From positions 1 through 56,491 of the forward strand of contig CATONX010000013.1 in the NCBI GenBank assembly GCA_951801675.1: a stretch of DNA of 56,491 bases, written 5' to 3'. The notes beneath the pieces were generated by a model. That model was not told the origin of the DNA. It made no database searches and worked only from the letters and a program-made list of their open reading frames with translations. The translations under genes and the position numbers were made by a program. This document shows, one piece after another, positions 39,710 to 49,334 of this stretch; within the stretch, counting starts at the first letter, position 1, and each line of letters begins with the position of its first letter. The stretch is from an uncultured Eubacteriales bacterium (GTDB lineage Bacteria; Bacillota; Clostridia; Oscillospirales; Acutalibacteraceae).

Positions 39710-39834
39710 CCGAAGCTTCCTCCTCTCGTTGGCACGCAAAACCCTGTTTCAAATGGCCCCTTGCTTTCGTAATACCAAAAAACGGCGCCGTTGAGCCGCA
39801 AGCGCCGCTTCTTCAACCCAAGGGGACTTTCGCA

Positions 39835-40695
39835 TCAGTAACATTGGGAAATCATCCAAACCTTGTCAAAGGCACGGGCCTTCAAATCCGGTTCCCGGAT
39901 ATAAAAGTAAAGCCGGCCGCAATCGCCGAACATCAACTCAAAATCGTCCCTGTCGCTTTCCACCGTATCCAGCTGCAATAGTAGTCGCCAGTGCTTGCTG
40001 TCCCTTGCAAACCGGACCCGGTCCTCTTCCGGGAGCGTCACCTTTCCGCCGCAGTAAACGCCGTTGGTCACCCGCTCACATTCTTCCCGCATCTCGTTTT
40101 GGATGACATCGGCAAAACCCAAGAGCTTCGTAACCGCATCGGGCAGGTCAGTCATGTTTAGTGCTGCCTGGCGCTCAACCTCGTAATCGTCAAGCTCCAC
40201 TTCGGTGAGAGCACCCCCGGGGCAGTCAGACAAAAATTCTTCGCACGACGGCAGATCCAAACGGGATGTAAACCTGATGCGAAGCTCGGGAAATCGGTAA
40301 TCAGGTGCCAAATCCGCGGGAAAATCGGTGGACGCCAGCGCCTCTTTGGGCCCGTCGTAATAATACACCCGGGCACTGCCCGCGTCCGCTGGGTCAAATC
40401 CCCAGGTCTGCGTTTCCATCTCATAGAAAAAATAGAGGATCCCTTTGTTCGGCAGGTATCCGTCCACATCCAGCGGGTGGAGCTCCTCGCAGTCGATCTG
40501 AAGAAGGAAAGCCAGAGGACGATTTTTCGTTACGTCGTGAAAATCCTTTCCTTTATAATAAAACCAAGTAAAATCCGCTGGAAGGTCTGGTTTCCCCCCA
40601 AACTTGGAAGCACCTTTCCAAAGCTTCGTTTCCTTGGAAAAGGTGCATTCCACCGTGTTTTGATAAAGAGACGACAGCATCTCGCAAAGCTTCAT
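39835..40695 (-). CDS. YwqG family protein (DUF1963)
   Basis: 286 aa. Motifs: SKFGGKPDLPADFTWFYYKGK, PLAFLLQIDCEELHPLDVDGYLPNKGILYFFYE, and the C-terminal WRLLLQLDTVESDRDDFELMFGDCGRLYFYIREPDLKARAFDKVWMISQCY. DUF1963 proteins are common in toxin-immunity and SUKH-like settings, but single copies also occur with no partner; here no toxin is nearby. GAAGGCGG precedes ATG 40695. Confidence 0.93.
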   Translation of the reverse strand: MKLCEMLSSLYQNTVECTFSKETKLWKGASKFGGKPDLPADFTWFYYKGKDFHDVTKNRPLAFLLQIDCEELHPLDVDGYLPNKGILYFFYEMETQTWGFDPADAGSARVYYYDGPKEALASTDFPADLAPDYRFPELRIRFTSRLDLPSCEEFLSDCPGGALTEVELDDYEVERQAALNMTDLPDAVTKLLGFADVIQNEMREECERVTNGVYCGGKVTLPEEDRVRFARDSKHWRLLLQLDTVESDRDDFELMFGDCGRLYFYIREPDLKARAFDKVWMISQCY

Positions 40696-41120
40696 GGTCT
40701 AACCGCCTTCCATTCTGGATTTTTCCATAAAACCGTCCTTGATTTTCCTTTCCTATGCTTGCATTATATGGGGACTCCCAAACCCTGTCAATAGCGCTGT
40801 CGCTCGCTCCAAGCAGGTTTCCTAGTTTTTGGATGATTTTCACTAAAAATAGGAAATGTGCTTATTCTTTTAAAGAGATCGAGGGCATTTTCGCGGGTAT
40901 CCGTAAGATCGCGCTGCGCGGACCGTAAGAAGACGTATACCTGAACTCTTTTGCATGCAGAAATCAGCTCTTACAATACATACCTTCATGTGATTTTTAT
41001 ATAATATAGTGTATTTTCATTTAAATATCTGTAACATTATATAAATCAGAATTTGCCTATTGCATTTCATGAGAACTTGGTATATAATAGTGAAACACTC
41101 GAGTGAGCGAGTGGAAATAG
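40696..41120. other. AT-rich spacer before tRNA-fMet
   Basis: No coding frame of note. Contains the tRNA promoter: -35 TTGCAT (41060-41065), 17-bp spacer, -10 TATAAT (41083-41088). The rest (40840-41050) is AT-rich with no recognised signals. Confidence 0.7.
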
Positions 41121-41197
<77 letters not shown>

Positions 41198-41200
41198 CCG

Positions 41201-41240
41201 AAAAGAGTTTGCAAGCGATTTGCTTGCAGACTCTTTTCCT
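41201..41240 (+). terminator. Terminator after tRNA-fMet
   Basis: Stem of about 16 bp with one mismatch, 41201-41216 with 41222-41237, then T-rich CCTTTTTTC. Confidence 0.85.
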
Positions 41241-41295
41241 TTTTTCTTGTCAGAGTTCTAACTATAAAACTATCATCTGGCCAAGCAGTAGGAAG

Positions 41296-41330
41296 AAAGA
41301 GCCCGAACGCAGATTGTGTTCGGGCTCTTT
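41296..41330. terminator. Terminator-like hairpin in the AT-rich spacer
   Basis: 15-bp stem (one G-T pair), 41296-41310 with 41316-41330, with T and A ends. A further hairpin AAAGCCATCGA/TCGATGGCTTT lies at about 41427-41468. Back-up terminators before the lyase gene, or ends of small transcripts not recognised here. Confidence 0.6.
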
Positions 41331-41576
41331 TAATTTCGTCAAAAATCGATGTTTGAAAAGCACCAGACCAAGTGCGCATCAAAAAAAGTTTGTCCCATCT
41401 TCAACTGGTGTTACAACTGTCTTTCAGGAAAGCCATCGAGGGAATCAACCGATACCCGTCGATGGCTTTTCGCTTTTGTGTAAAAACCAGAAAAAAGATG
41501 CAGCTTTTTCATAATATTATGAAAATTTCGCTTAAATCTATTTACATTTTTACTGGAATATATTACTGTTAAAATG

Positions 41577-41612
41577 AAATAATCATATTTTTGAATAAAA
41601 ATAATCATATTT
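41577..41612. repeat. Two direct repeats 22 bp apart upstream of the lyase
   Basis: AAATAATCATATTT at 41577-41590 and again at 41599-41612, exactly 22 bp start to start, two helical turns. The flanks also mirror each other (ATGAAAT and ATTTCAT). Likely regulator-binding half-sites for the lyase gene, or curved DNA. Confidence 0.6.
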
Positions 41613-41703
41613 CATGTTGATATTTGTCTGATTTATTCCATATCAAAGAATTATCGCATGCGGAATATGTTTTTTTGCACACGGGCTTTATCCTGCGTCA
41701 AAT

Positions 41704-41737
41704 ACCGGTGCAACTGCTGTGGAAAACAAGCACCGGT
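41704..41737 (+). promoter_or_regulatory. Leader hairpin before the lyase start
   Basis: ACCGGTGC (about 41704-41711) pairs with GCACCGGT (about 41730-41737), 18-base loop, ending some 15 bases before AGGAGG. It may protect the mRNA 5' end or tune translation. Confidence 0.5.
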
Positions 41738-41761
41738 GTGAAATAAGAAGGAGGAATACCT

Positions 41762-44700
41762 ATGAAGAAGCACCTACCCAAACGCATCGGTGCATGGGTG
41801 AGCTCACTGGCTCTGCTATGCACCATGACCGTAACGGCACCGATGGGGATCGGCGCCGCACAAACCCAGCCTGTTTCCAGCGGGCTGCGTACCATGGAGT
41901 ATCTGGACCGGGGGCTGGTGGCCGCCGAGACGGCGGACGGAATCTTTTTAAGCTGGCGTTTCCTGGGCGATGAACCCGACGGTCTCTCCTGGAATCTCTA
42001 CCGCAAGGACACGGGCGATGCAGATTTTCAAAAAATCGCCACCATCCATCCTCAGGATGTGGAACCTGAGAGCAATTATGAAACCAATCCCGGCATCGTC
42101 AAAGAAAACACCACTCCGTCCAACTACACCGATCCGGATGGACAGATCACGTCCGAATATGAAGTGGCACCGGTGATCGACGGGGTGGAAGGCCGCAGGC
42201 AGGGTCTGTCCGTGCCGATGCTTTCCTCTCTGCCTGCAAAAAAGGGCCAGGAGGACCGGGCTGGGGTGCATTATATCCCGCTGAAAGTCCCGCAGGCGGT
42301 TCCGGTGGCGCAGTTTCACTATCGGGATGAAAACTTCGGCGCGGGCGTGCGGCCCTTTGGCGGAAAAATCGACGGCGCGGGCGACTTGAACGTAAAGGTG
42401 GACACCGCGGTATTCAACGCCATACGCACCGCCTATCAGGACAAAGCCCAGGTCACCCAGGACCAGATGAATACCTGGATTGACACCCTGCGTGCATACA
42501 CCGGCGACTCCGGCTGGACGCTGACAAATGCCTTTGCCGGCCCGGCGGTGATCTCAGATGCCCAGTACGCCGAGCTGAAGGCCAAGTATATGGCGTACTA
42601 CGACAGCCTCGCAAGCTGGGAAATCGTGGACATGGATCTGCTGCGTGCATTCCGTGAGCCCTATGAAAACAAAACGCCGGTCACAAATGAGAATCTGGCC
42701 GATTGGGTGGGCAAGCTCAACGCTTACAACGAAACTCCCAACCGGGTGGGCAACGCCACCTATGACACCCGTGCGGACGGCTACAAGGCTTGGTCGCCTA
42801 CTGCGCCTCTCGGCGCGGACGGCATCATCAGCGACGGGCTTTACAAGGAGCTGGAAGCCGAGTTCATCAAATACATTGAGAACCTCGATGAAGGTTCCTC
42901 CCTTCCTTATGCCGTCGAGGACGGCAAGGTGGTCACCCGCATGAGCGACGCCGTGGGCTCCTATGTCACGGCCGACATGACCACGGCGGATTTTGACGGC
43001 GACGGCGAGTACGAAATCGTTCTTTCCTGGAGAGTGCGCCGTCCGCTCCACGGCGATCCCATGGAATCCGAACCCCTGCGCCACGGGCATGCCGTCACTT
43101 CTGCTCCGGTGTACGTGGATGTTTACAAGCTCGACGGCACCATGCTCTTCCGCGTGGACATGGGCTACAACATCCGGGCCACCAACGGCCACGAAGTGAC
43201 CATGTTCGCCCAGGACTTTGACGGCGACGGCAAGGCCGAGCTGATGCTCAAGACCGGTCTTGGCACCCGCATCGGCCACTGGAACGAAGCGCAGCAAAAG
43301 GTGGTTTACGAAGATACGCCCGAGACGGTGGTAGGCGGCGAAACCGGACTGGAAGCCACCACCGACGCGTTTATCCACTACTTTGAAACCGGCAATACCC
43401 AGAAGCTTGACGAACATTGGGCCATTCTCAACAGCTTCACCATCTCCTACCGCAGCCCGATCCAGGTCGGCGGCAACGACGGACCCAACGACAAAGACCT
43501 CAAGCGCTGGATCAAAACCTACCACATCGGCCCCATGGGTTATGCGCCCGGAGGCGAATGGTTTACCGCCTTTAAGTACGACGCAGATGCGGGTGAGGGC
43601 TACATCATCGACTCTGCCGATTATCCCCACAAGTATGCGGGCAGTGTGGACGGTGACAATTGGGCCATGACTGCCGAAACCCAGCGCGGCAACTTCTCTT
43701 ATCTGTCTTTCCCCCATGACAGCACCCTCAACGACCCGGAAGGCTACAAAGCGCAGTTTATGGATGAAAAAGAGGCGTACTGGCTGACGAATCCCTGGAA
43801 ACAGGCCGTGTGGGGCGACGCCCAGGGCAACCGTGCCACCCGTTACACCGGCGTGGTAGCCTCTCTCGACGGCGAAAAGTGGTATGCGGTTTCCAATCGC
43901 GGTTACTATCAAAGAACCACCCTTGCCGCCTTCACCATCGACACCCACGGCAACACAGACCCCGCCGACGATACGGTGGAGCTGTTTGCCGCCTTCGACT
44001 CCGACGATCCGGAATACTGGTCTCTGGGCGGGGATGCCTACGATTACCGCAATCACGGCAACCACCAGATCCAGTCCGGCGACCTGGACGGCGACGGCAA
44101 GGACGAGGTATTGTTCAAAGGCATGACGATGAAACTGAGCAACCAGAAGGCGGACGGCGTCTATAAGATCCTGCCCATGGTCATCATCGGTGACATGATG
44201 CCTTTGTCGGACGATTATGCCGAGAATGGGTTAAGCGGGCCTCCGCCCCGGGGCGAAGTCTTTTACGGCACCGAAGAGCTGCGCAACAGCGGGATGAGCC
44301 AGTGGGCTCCCCTGCGCCACGGCGATTACAGCTATCTGCTTCCCGCGGACAAATCCAACAAGCTCCTTTTCTATAGCTCGAATGAAGAGCACCTTTACGA
44401 CAATATCCGCACCGGCGAACAGTACGGCTGGATGCCCGGCATCACCGTTCACGACCCGCTGGTTGGCAGCACCAACCTGGACGCCGACCGCAACGTGAAT
44501 GTGGCCGGCCGCAACTCCCTGATCTACGGCATTTACGCCGGCAAGGATGAAACCGGCACCATCGTCGGCAAGCTTACCAACCGCTTCCCCGGCGTCCAGA
44601 GCGGCAGTGCCCAGGGTGATATGGGCGGTATCTATAACCTTGCCACCGGCGAGCGGCTGACCAACGAAGACGGTTCCAGCCTCAACAACGTAAACAAGGG

Positions 44701-45739
44701 TCTGCCCAGAGCCTACACCATTTGGTTCGGCGGAGGCCTTACCCAGATGGGGATCAACACGTATAGCTCCGTCATCCGCTCCTTCGATCCGGATACCCTG
44801 GTGAGCAGCGAATGGCTCCAGACCGGCATCGTCAACGGCGAGGACGACGGCGCGGACCGCCTGCCCTTCAAGGTGGACCTGTGGGGCGACTGGCGGGAAG
44901 AGCTGGTGGGCCGCTTCGGCTCCGGCAATGACCAATGCCTGGGTATCGTCACCTCCCTGATCCCCACCGATTACGGTATCCGCACCCTGATGCACGATCC
45001 TCTCTATCGTCAGGGCGTAGCCAACCAGAACGGCGGCTACAACTCTCCTGGGTTCCCCAGCTTCTACCTGGGTGACGAGGCCCCGCTGCCCCAGCAGAGA
45101 ACGGATATCTATGTTCCCTCCAATCCCCTTAACGACGTGGCCGCCGGCACCGACAAAAAGGTTTATGCGGTCAACGAGACCATCACGGTAACGGTGAACA
45201 CGGATGCGTCCGTCTCCAGGGTGGTGCTGCAAAACGAAGGCGGCAATTACCTTGCGGTGGACGGCACTTACGACGGCGTAGACAACGGGGACAATACGAA
45301 GACTTTCCAGCTTACGTTTGCGTTGGGTACGCCCGGTGAACGCAGCCTGATCGTGCATACGGCAGGGGACGACGGAAAACTGGGTTCCACTGGCGCGAAG
45401 CTTTCCTTTACGGTGAGCAATACCCCGATTGCACCTCCTGCCGGGAATAACCCGAAGGTTCTTTCCGCAGCAATTGCATCCGGCTCGATGAAAGTGAACG
45501 CCCCCATTACCTTCCAGGTCAAAACCAACACCGACGTGACCAAGGTCGCTCTCTTCAATGAAAGCGGCGCAGGCCTCGTTTCCTCTTCCAGCTATGTGGA
45601 CAATGGAAACGTCCGCACCTGGACTTTGACTCTCTCCTTTGGTTCCACCGGCGCCCGGACACTGACGGTGAAGTGTCAGGGTACAGAAGGAATCTGGCTT
45701 GACTCGGGCAAAACGGTGAAAATGACACTGCAACGATAA
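41762..45739 (+). CDS. Secreted rhamnogalacturonan lyase, PL11, with internal repeats and two C-terminal Ig-like domains
   Basis: Cleaves the rhamnose-galacturonate backbone of pectin by beta-elimination, outside the cell. 1325 aa with a signal peptide (residues 1-33). Propeller features: MEYLDRGLVAAETADGIFLSWRFLG (N-terminal domain), calcium loops DFDGDGEYE (410), DFDGDGKAE (485) and DLDGDGKDE (774), and the end motif VDLWGDWREELVGR to TLMHDPLYRQGVANQNGGYNSP. Residues about 212-378 hold two copies of a roughly 80-residue helical repeat (VFNAIRTAYQDK, LLRAFREPYENK) not part of the core. Two Ig-like domains at about 1120-1220 and 1229-1325 likely bind substrate or cell wall. Alone, AGGAGG before ATG. 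Confidence 0.92.
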   Translation: MKKHLPKRIGAWVSSLALLCTMTVTAPMGIGAAQTQPVSSGLRTMEYLDRGLVAAETADGIFLSWRFLGDEPDGLSWNLYRKDTGDADFQKIATIHPQDVEPESNYETNPGIVKENTTPSNYTDPDGQITSEYEVAPVIDGVEGRRQGLSVPMLSSLPAKKGQEDRAGVHYIPLKVPQAVPVAQFHYRDENFGAGVRPFGGKIDGAGDLNVKVDTAVFNAIRTAYQDKAQVTQDQMNTWIDTLRAYTGDSGWTLTNAFAGPAVISDAQYAELKAKYMAYYDSLASWEIVDMDLLRAFREPYENKTPVTNENLADWVGKLNAYNETPNRVGNATYDTRADGYKAWSPTAPLGADGIISDGLYKELEAEFIKYIENLDEGSSLPYAVEDGKVVTRMSDAVGSYVTADMTTADFDGDGEYEIVLSWRVRRPLHGDPMESEPLRHGHAVTSAPVYVDVYKLDGTMLFRVDMGYNIRATNGHEVTMFAQDFDGDGKAELMLKTGLGTRIGHWNEAQQKVVYEDTPETVVGGETGLEATTDAFIHYFETGNTQKLDEHWAILNSFTISYRSPIQVGGNDGPNDKDLKRWIKTYHIGPMGYAPGGEWFTAFKYDADAGEGYIIDSADYPHKYAGSVDGDNWAMTAETQRGNFSYLSFPHDSTLNDPEGYKAQFMDEKEAYWLTNPWKQAVWGDAQGNRATRYTGVVASLDGEKWYAVSNRGYYQRTTLAAFTIDTHGNTDPADDTVELFAAFDSDDPEYWSLGGDAYDYRNHGNHQIQSGDLDGDGKDEVLFKGMTMKLSNQKADGVYKILPMVIIGDMMPLSDDYAENGLSGPPPRGEVFYGTEELRNSGMSQWAPLRHGDYSYLLPADKSNKLLFYSSNEEHLYDNIRTGEQYGWMPGITVHDPLVGSTNLDADRNVNVAGRNSLIYGIYAGKDETGTIVGKLTNRFPGVQSGSAQGDMGGIYNLATGERLTNEDGSSLNNVNKGLPRAYTIWFGGGLTQMGINTYSSVIRSFDPDTLVSSEWLQTGIVNGEDDGADRLPFKVDLWGDWREELVGRFGSGNDQCLGIVTSLIPTDYGIRTLMHDPLYRQGVANQNGGYNSPGFPSFYLGDEAPLPQQRTDIYVPSNPLNDVAAGTDKKVYAVNETITVTVNTDASVSRVVLQNEGGNYLAVDGTYDGVDNGDNTKTFQLTFALGTPGERSLIVHTAGDDGKLGSTGAKLSFTVSNTPIAPPAGNNPKVLSAAIASGSMKVNAPITFQVKTNTDVTKVALFNESGAGLVSSSSYVDNGNVRTWTLTLSFGSTGARTLTVKCQGTEGIWLDSGKTVKMTLQR

Positions 45740-45780
45740 CCGACGTTTTCACCAAGTTCCTATCCCTCTAGAATATGCAA

Positions 45781-45819
45781 AACGGCCTGCTTGTACTTTT
45801 TAAGTACAGGCGGGCCGTT
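45781..45819. terminator. Hairpin between the lyase and the membrane protein
   Basis: AACGGCC (45781-45787) with GGCCGTT (45813-45819) and GTACTT (45793-45798) with AAGTAC (45802-45807). T-run is better on the minus strand. Confidence 0.55.
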
Positions 45820-45884
45820 CCTTTGGAACAAGAAGGATACCGGCAGGTGGCGATGCGGCTTCGAACCCCTAAAAGCGCGATACA

Positions 45885-45913
45885 AAAAGGGTAGCCGAAT
45901 CGGCTGCCCTTTT
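45885..45913 (-). terminator. Terminator of the DUF4870-like gene
   Basis: 13-bp stem with one G-T pair, 45885-45897 with 45901-45913; minus-strand tail TTTTTG. About 30 bases after the stop. Confidence 0.75.
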
Positions 45914-45943
45914 CTTCGCTCTATTTCCCAGACAACTGTATTC

Positions 45944-46390
45944 CTATGCCGCCGGGCCGGTGGGGCCGGCAGGACCGCCCGGATTTCCCGGGTGTTGGGC
46001 AATGACGCCGTAGGCCTTGCCTGCCAGCGTCGTCAGCCAAGGCACCCGCGCATCCTGGCCCTTGCACACATGCACCAGACCGATGATCGCAAAGATCAGG
46101 ACCACCAGGTAGATCACGCCGACGACAAAGCTGGTGATGCCGCCCGTCAGCCAATTGAGCACCGGGACGACGTTAAACACGCCCATAACGCTCTGCACCA
46201 CGCCGGCGATCCCACTGACGATGGACAAGAAAAACGCCTGCATACATTGCCTGACCGCCCATTCGTCCCGCTCCGCCACGATCACGAAGCCCAGCAGCAG
46301 GCCGCACAGCAGCACCTGACCCAGAATCGCCAGCACAAAGGCAGCGATGGCGTAAAACGGCAGGACAATGTTGTACTTTCCTTTTCGCAT
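45944..46390 (-). CDS. Small multi-pass membrane protein, DUF4870-like, with Gly-Pro tail
   Basis: 148 aa with about four hydrophobic segments: LPFYAIAAFVLAILGQVLLCGLLLGFVIVAERDEW, QCMQAFFLSIVSGIAG, SFVVGVIYLVVLIFAIIGLVHVCKGQDARVPWL. The W-x-x-RQCMQAFF pattern is like DUF4870. The end, NPGGPAGPTGPAA, is collagen-like and unusual. Function unknown. GGGGG precedes ATG 46390. Confidence 0.75.
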   Translation of the reverse strand: MRKGKYNIVLPFYAIAAFVLAILGQVLLCGLLLGFVIVAERDEWAVRQCMQAFFLSIVSGIAGVVQSVMGVFNVVPVLNWLTGGITSFVVGVIYLVVLIFAIIGLVHVCKGQDARVPWLTTLAGKAYGVIAQHPGNPGGPAGPTGPAA

Positions 46391-46558
46391 GTTACAATTA
46401 CCCCCTTTTAAATTTGGTTCAAAAATCTGCTTTTCGTATAGGTTTGCCCATTGGCAAAGTCAATCGCGTCCCGAGAACTTGCGGGACCTTCGCTATAACC
46501 CTATGCAATGAAATCTTCATGTATTCCGTCTTTGTCCGGCCGGCTTCGGGCTTTTCCG

Positions 46559-46585
46559 AAAAAAAGGACGGCTCATCTGCCGTCC
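46559..46585 (-). terminator. Terminator of the U32 peptidase gene
   Basis: GGACGGC (46566-46572) with GCCGTCC (46579-46585), then seven Ts on the minus strand (46565-46559). A textbook site seven bases past the stop region. Confidence 0.88.
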
Positions 46586-46591
46586 CTTTCC

Positions 46592-47857
46592 TTATTCTTT
46601 TGTGCGTTTGCGAAGCAGGGTCCCTGCGGCCACCGGGCGCTCGCAGGCAGCAGACAGGCGCATCTTCGGATGAGGCGCGACTTCTACCGGGTTGCCGTCC
46701 AAGTCCCGCAGGTCATTAAGCCGGAGCAGATAGGGCCGTTCGGAGGGAGAAAGGCAGTCCGCCTCGTCTCCTTCAAAGAAGCGGTTGCGCTGCTCAAGCA
46801 GCACCCGGCCTTTTTCCCAGCCCATCGCCACGGCGATCACCTCATAGTCGCGCACATAGCCGCCGGTTTCCAGCTCCTGCCCGGGCGTGCCAAAGAGAAA
46901 CCCGGTGCTGTATTCCCGGTGGCTGACCTTATGGACTTCTTGCCGAATCCAGTCGGGCAGCGGCTCACCGTCGGGATGGGCGGCATAAAAATCGATGGCC
47001 TGCCGGTAGGCATAGGCGGTGACCGCCGCATAATAAGCGGATTTGGCCCGGCCCTCGATCTTAAAGCTGGTAACACCCGCCTTTGATAGGGCGGGCAGAT
47101 GGTCGATCAGGCAAAGGTCCCGGGCGTTGAGGATATAAGAACCGTTTTCTTGTTCCTCCACCGGGAAGTACTGCCCCGGCCGCTTTTCCTCCATGAGCGC
47201 ATAGCGCCAGCGGCAGGGCTGGGCGCAGTCTCCCCGGTTGGCATCCCGGCCGGTCAGGTAGTTGGACAAGAGGCACCGCCCGGACACCGACATGCACATG
47301 GCTCCGTGCACAAAGGCTTCCAGCTCCAGTTCCTGAGGGGTATTCGCCCGGATCTCCTGAATTTCCGTCAGGGAAAGCTCCCTTGCCAGCACCACTCTCG
47401 ACGCGCCCATTTCGTAAAAAGCCCGGGCGGTCAGATAGTTGACCACTCCTGCCTGGGTGGAAACATGAAGGGAAACCTGGGGCGCCACCTGTTTGGCCAG
47501 GGCGAGAATCCCTATGTCGCTGATAATAAACGCGTCCACACCGCTTTGTGCGGCGAAACGCAGTGCGTCGGGTAAGCGGGGGAGCTCCTCGTTTCGCGGC
47601 AGGGTGTTGCAGGTTAGGTAGACCTTGACGCCGCGTTCATGGGCATAGGCCACCGCTTGGGGAAGTTCCTCTGCAAAATTTTTCGACGAGGTTCGCATAC
47701 CGAATTCCTGTCCCGCCAGGTACACCGCGTCCGCACCGAAATCCACGCTGGCTTTCAGGCGCGAAACGTCTCCGGCGGGGCAGAGAAGCTCTGCCCCGCC
47801 GCTTCGGATTGAATGTTGTATCGTCGTCTTACTGTCCACTGGATCCTTTAACCTCAT
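46592..47857 (-). CDS. U32 family peptidase, TrhP-like tRNA hydroxylation protein
   Basis: 421 aa. ELLCPAGDVSRLKASVDFGADAVYLAG at the N-terminus, the U32 core EAFVHGAMCMSVSGRCLLSNYLTGRDANRGDCAQPCRWRY with its four cysteines, and the U32 C-terminal part. Members such as YrrO/TrhP modify tRNA wobble uridines with hydroxyl groups; peptidase is the old name. ATG 47857 overlaps the end of mltG by 29 bases; GTG 47839 with AAAGGA before it is the other possible start. Downstream of mltG as in many Firmicutes. Confidence 0.92.
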   Translation of the reverse strand: MRLKDPVDSKTTIQHSIRSGGAELLCPAGDVSRLKASVDFGADAVYLAGQEFGMRTSSKNFAEELPQAVAYAHERGVKVYLTCNTLPRNEELPRLPDALRFAAQSGVDAFIISDIGILALAKQVAPQVSLHVSTQAGVVNYLTARAFYEMGASRVVLARELSLTEIQEIRANTPQELELEAFVHGAMCMSVSGRCLLSNYLTGRDANRGDCAQPCRWRYALMEEKRPGQYFPVEEQENGSYILNARDLCLIDHLPALSKAGVTSFKIEGRAKSAYYAAVTAYAYRQAIDFYAAHPDGEPLPDWIRQEVHKVSHREYSTGFLFGTPGQELETGGYVRDYEVIAVAMGWEKGRVLLEQRNRFFEGDEADCLSPSERPYLLRLNDLRDLDGNPVEVAPHPKMRLSAACERPVAAGTLLRKRTKE

Positions 47858-49142
47858 TGTCGATGGCTTCCGCCGTCTGTACGTTTTTCAGATGGGCGTT
47901 ATAGGTGGTGGCGTAGTAATAATTACCCTTCAGGTCGGTAACAAAGAAAAGGTAATTGGTATGGTCCGGAGACAACGCCGCCAGAATGGCCTCGATGCCG
48001 GGATTGCAGATGGGGCCGGGCATCAGGCCCGCCACCTGATAGGTGTCGTAGGCATCGGCATTGTGGGCCTGAGCGTATTCGGTGGTGGGGTCGGACTCCA
48101 GGCGGGGGAACTCCCGGCTGTTGAGCCGGTTGTGGAACACAGAGGAAATTTTGAGCATCTGCTCGTATTCGCCCGATTCCTCCTGAATGACCGACGCGAG
48201 GGTCAAAAGCTCATCGATCGTCATGCCGGACGCTTTTGCCTGGGCACGCATTTCCGCTGTGATTTTCTTCTCGGTGTTGGAAAGGAACTTACCGATGACG
48301 CTGTCGGGTGCTTCGCCTTTATAAAACTCATACGTGTCCGGGAAAAGGTAGCCTTCCAGCTTGGTAAGCCGGTCCGGGTCATCGGTGGGAATGTCCTTGA
48401 CCAGGTCGTATTCAAATTCGGTGTTTTGCAAGGAGTTCATCAGAGCTTCCCGGGTGTTGACGCCATTTTCCACCAACCGGTCCACAATCTGCTCAAGGGT
48501 AAAGCCTTCAGGGAAATTGAGCTCCACCGTTTCATAGGTGGCGCCGGCCCCCTTGAGGCTGGAAATAATACGCATATAGTCATAGTTTGTGTTGATGGTG
48601 TACTCACCAGGCGCGATTTTTTCCGTGGATTTCGTCAGGCTCATATACAGCTTAAAGAAGAAGGGCTGACTGACTGCGCCGCTGTCCTTCACGATCTGTA
48701 CGACCTGGTCGGTGGTGGCTCCTTCCGGAATGGTGACGGTTACCTCGGCATTGGGTTTTACAAGACCAACCATGTCGTTAATCCCCAAAAGGAGGAAAAA
48801 AGACAACAGCAAGGAAACACCGATGATGACCACCGCGTAGATCAGCGATTTGGCGCAGCCGCCGTACAGCACCTTGTTTTCCTTTTTCTTCTTGTTGCCG
48901 TCGAGCTTCTTTTTCGCCGGGCCGTTTGTCCTGTTCACATCGGGCGCCTCCCCTTCTTCGTCCTCGCTTGCCAGCTCGAACAGGTCGGTCATATCGTCGC
49001 CGGGGTCCTCTTTTATGTTCACCTTGAATTCCGGCGGCTTATCCATCGGCTCAAAGAGCGGCTCGGCAGGGATCTCGGGATCCTTGGGCAGCTCGACGGG
49101 GATATCCTTGTCGTCTGCAGGATAGTTCGGATTTTCGTTCAT
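47829..49142 (-). CDS. mltG: Endolytic transglycosylase MltG
   Basis: Cuts nascent peptidoglycan strands and sets their length. 437 aa: an acidic cytoplasmic tail of about 90 residues, one membrane segment at about 92-114, a LysM-like part (EVTVTIPEGATTDQVVQIVKDSGAVSQPFFF), and the YceG catalytic domain with LTLASVIQEESGEYEQMLKISSVFHNRLN including the catalytic E, and PLESDPTTEYA, GLMPGPICNPGIEAI. ATG 49142 with AGGAGG. Upstream of U32 as one transcript. Confidence 0.95.
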   Translation of the reverse strand: MNENPNYPADDKDIPVELPKDPEIPAEPLFEPMDKPPEFKVNIKEDPGDDMTDLFELASEDEEGEAPDVNRTNGPAKKKLDGNKKKKENKVLYGGCAKSLIYAVVIIGVSLLLSFFLLLGINDMVGLVKPNAEVTVTIPEGATTDQVVQIVKDSGAVSQPFFFKLYMSLTKSTEKIAPGEYTINTNYDYMRIISSLKGAGATYETVELNFPEGFTLEQIVDRLVENGVNTREALMNSLQNTEFEYDLVKDIPTDDPDRLTKLEGYLFPDTYEFYKGEAPDSVIGKFLSNTEKKITAEMRAQAKASGMTIDELLTLASVIQEESGEYEQMLKISSVFHNRLNSREFPRLESDPTTEYAQAHNADAYDTYQVAGLMPGPICNPGIEAILAALSPDHTNYLFFVTDLKGNYYYATTYNAHLKNVQTAEAIDNEVKGSSGQ

Positions 49143-49334
49143 ATACGTTCCTCCTGTTGTGGCGGAGCCGTCGGGCATATCCGCCAAATAGGTTTCTTGA
49201 GAGGTTTGCTTTATCGAAAACGCCCGCCTGGTTTCGGCGTGCGGGTGGGACCGTCACTTCTCGAAAAGGGATTGCGTATACTGAAATAGGATCCCCCGGG
49301 TCTTAAACAGGGGAGCAAAAGTGAGGTGACAAGT

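Noticed and set aside
41640-41760. Possible c-di-GMP or other known riboswitch before the lyase
   Set aside because: There is a hairpin, but the conserved GEMM segments are not present.
42554-44065. 503-codon open frame on the minus strand inside the lyase
   Set aside because: Antisense shadow caused by GC-rich third positions of the lyase; no ribosome site or domain. The 500-codon frame at 44231-45733 is the same effect.
47892-49289. 465-codon plus-strand frame opposite mltG
   Set aside because: Low-complexity V/G/H-rich shadow of mltG; no domain and no start signal.
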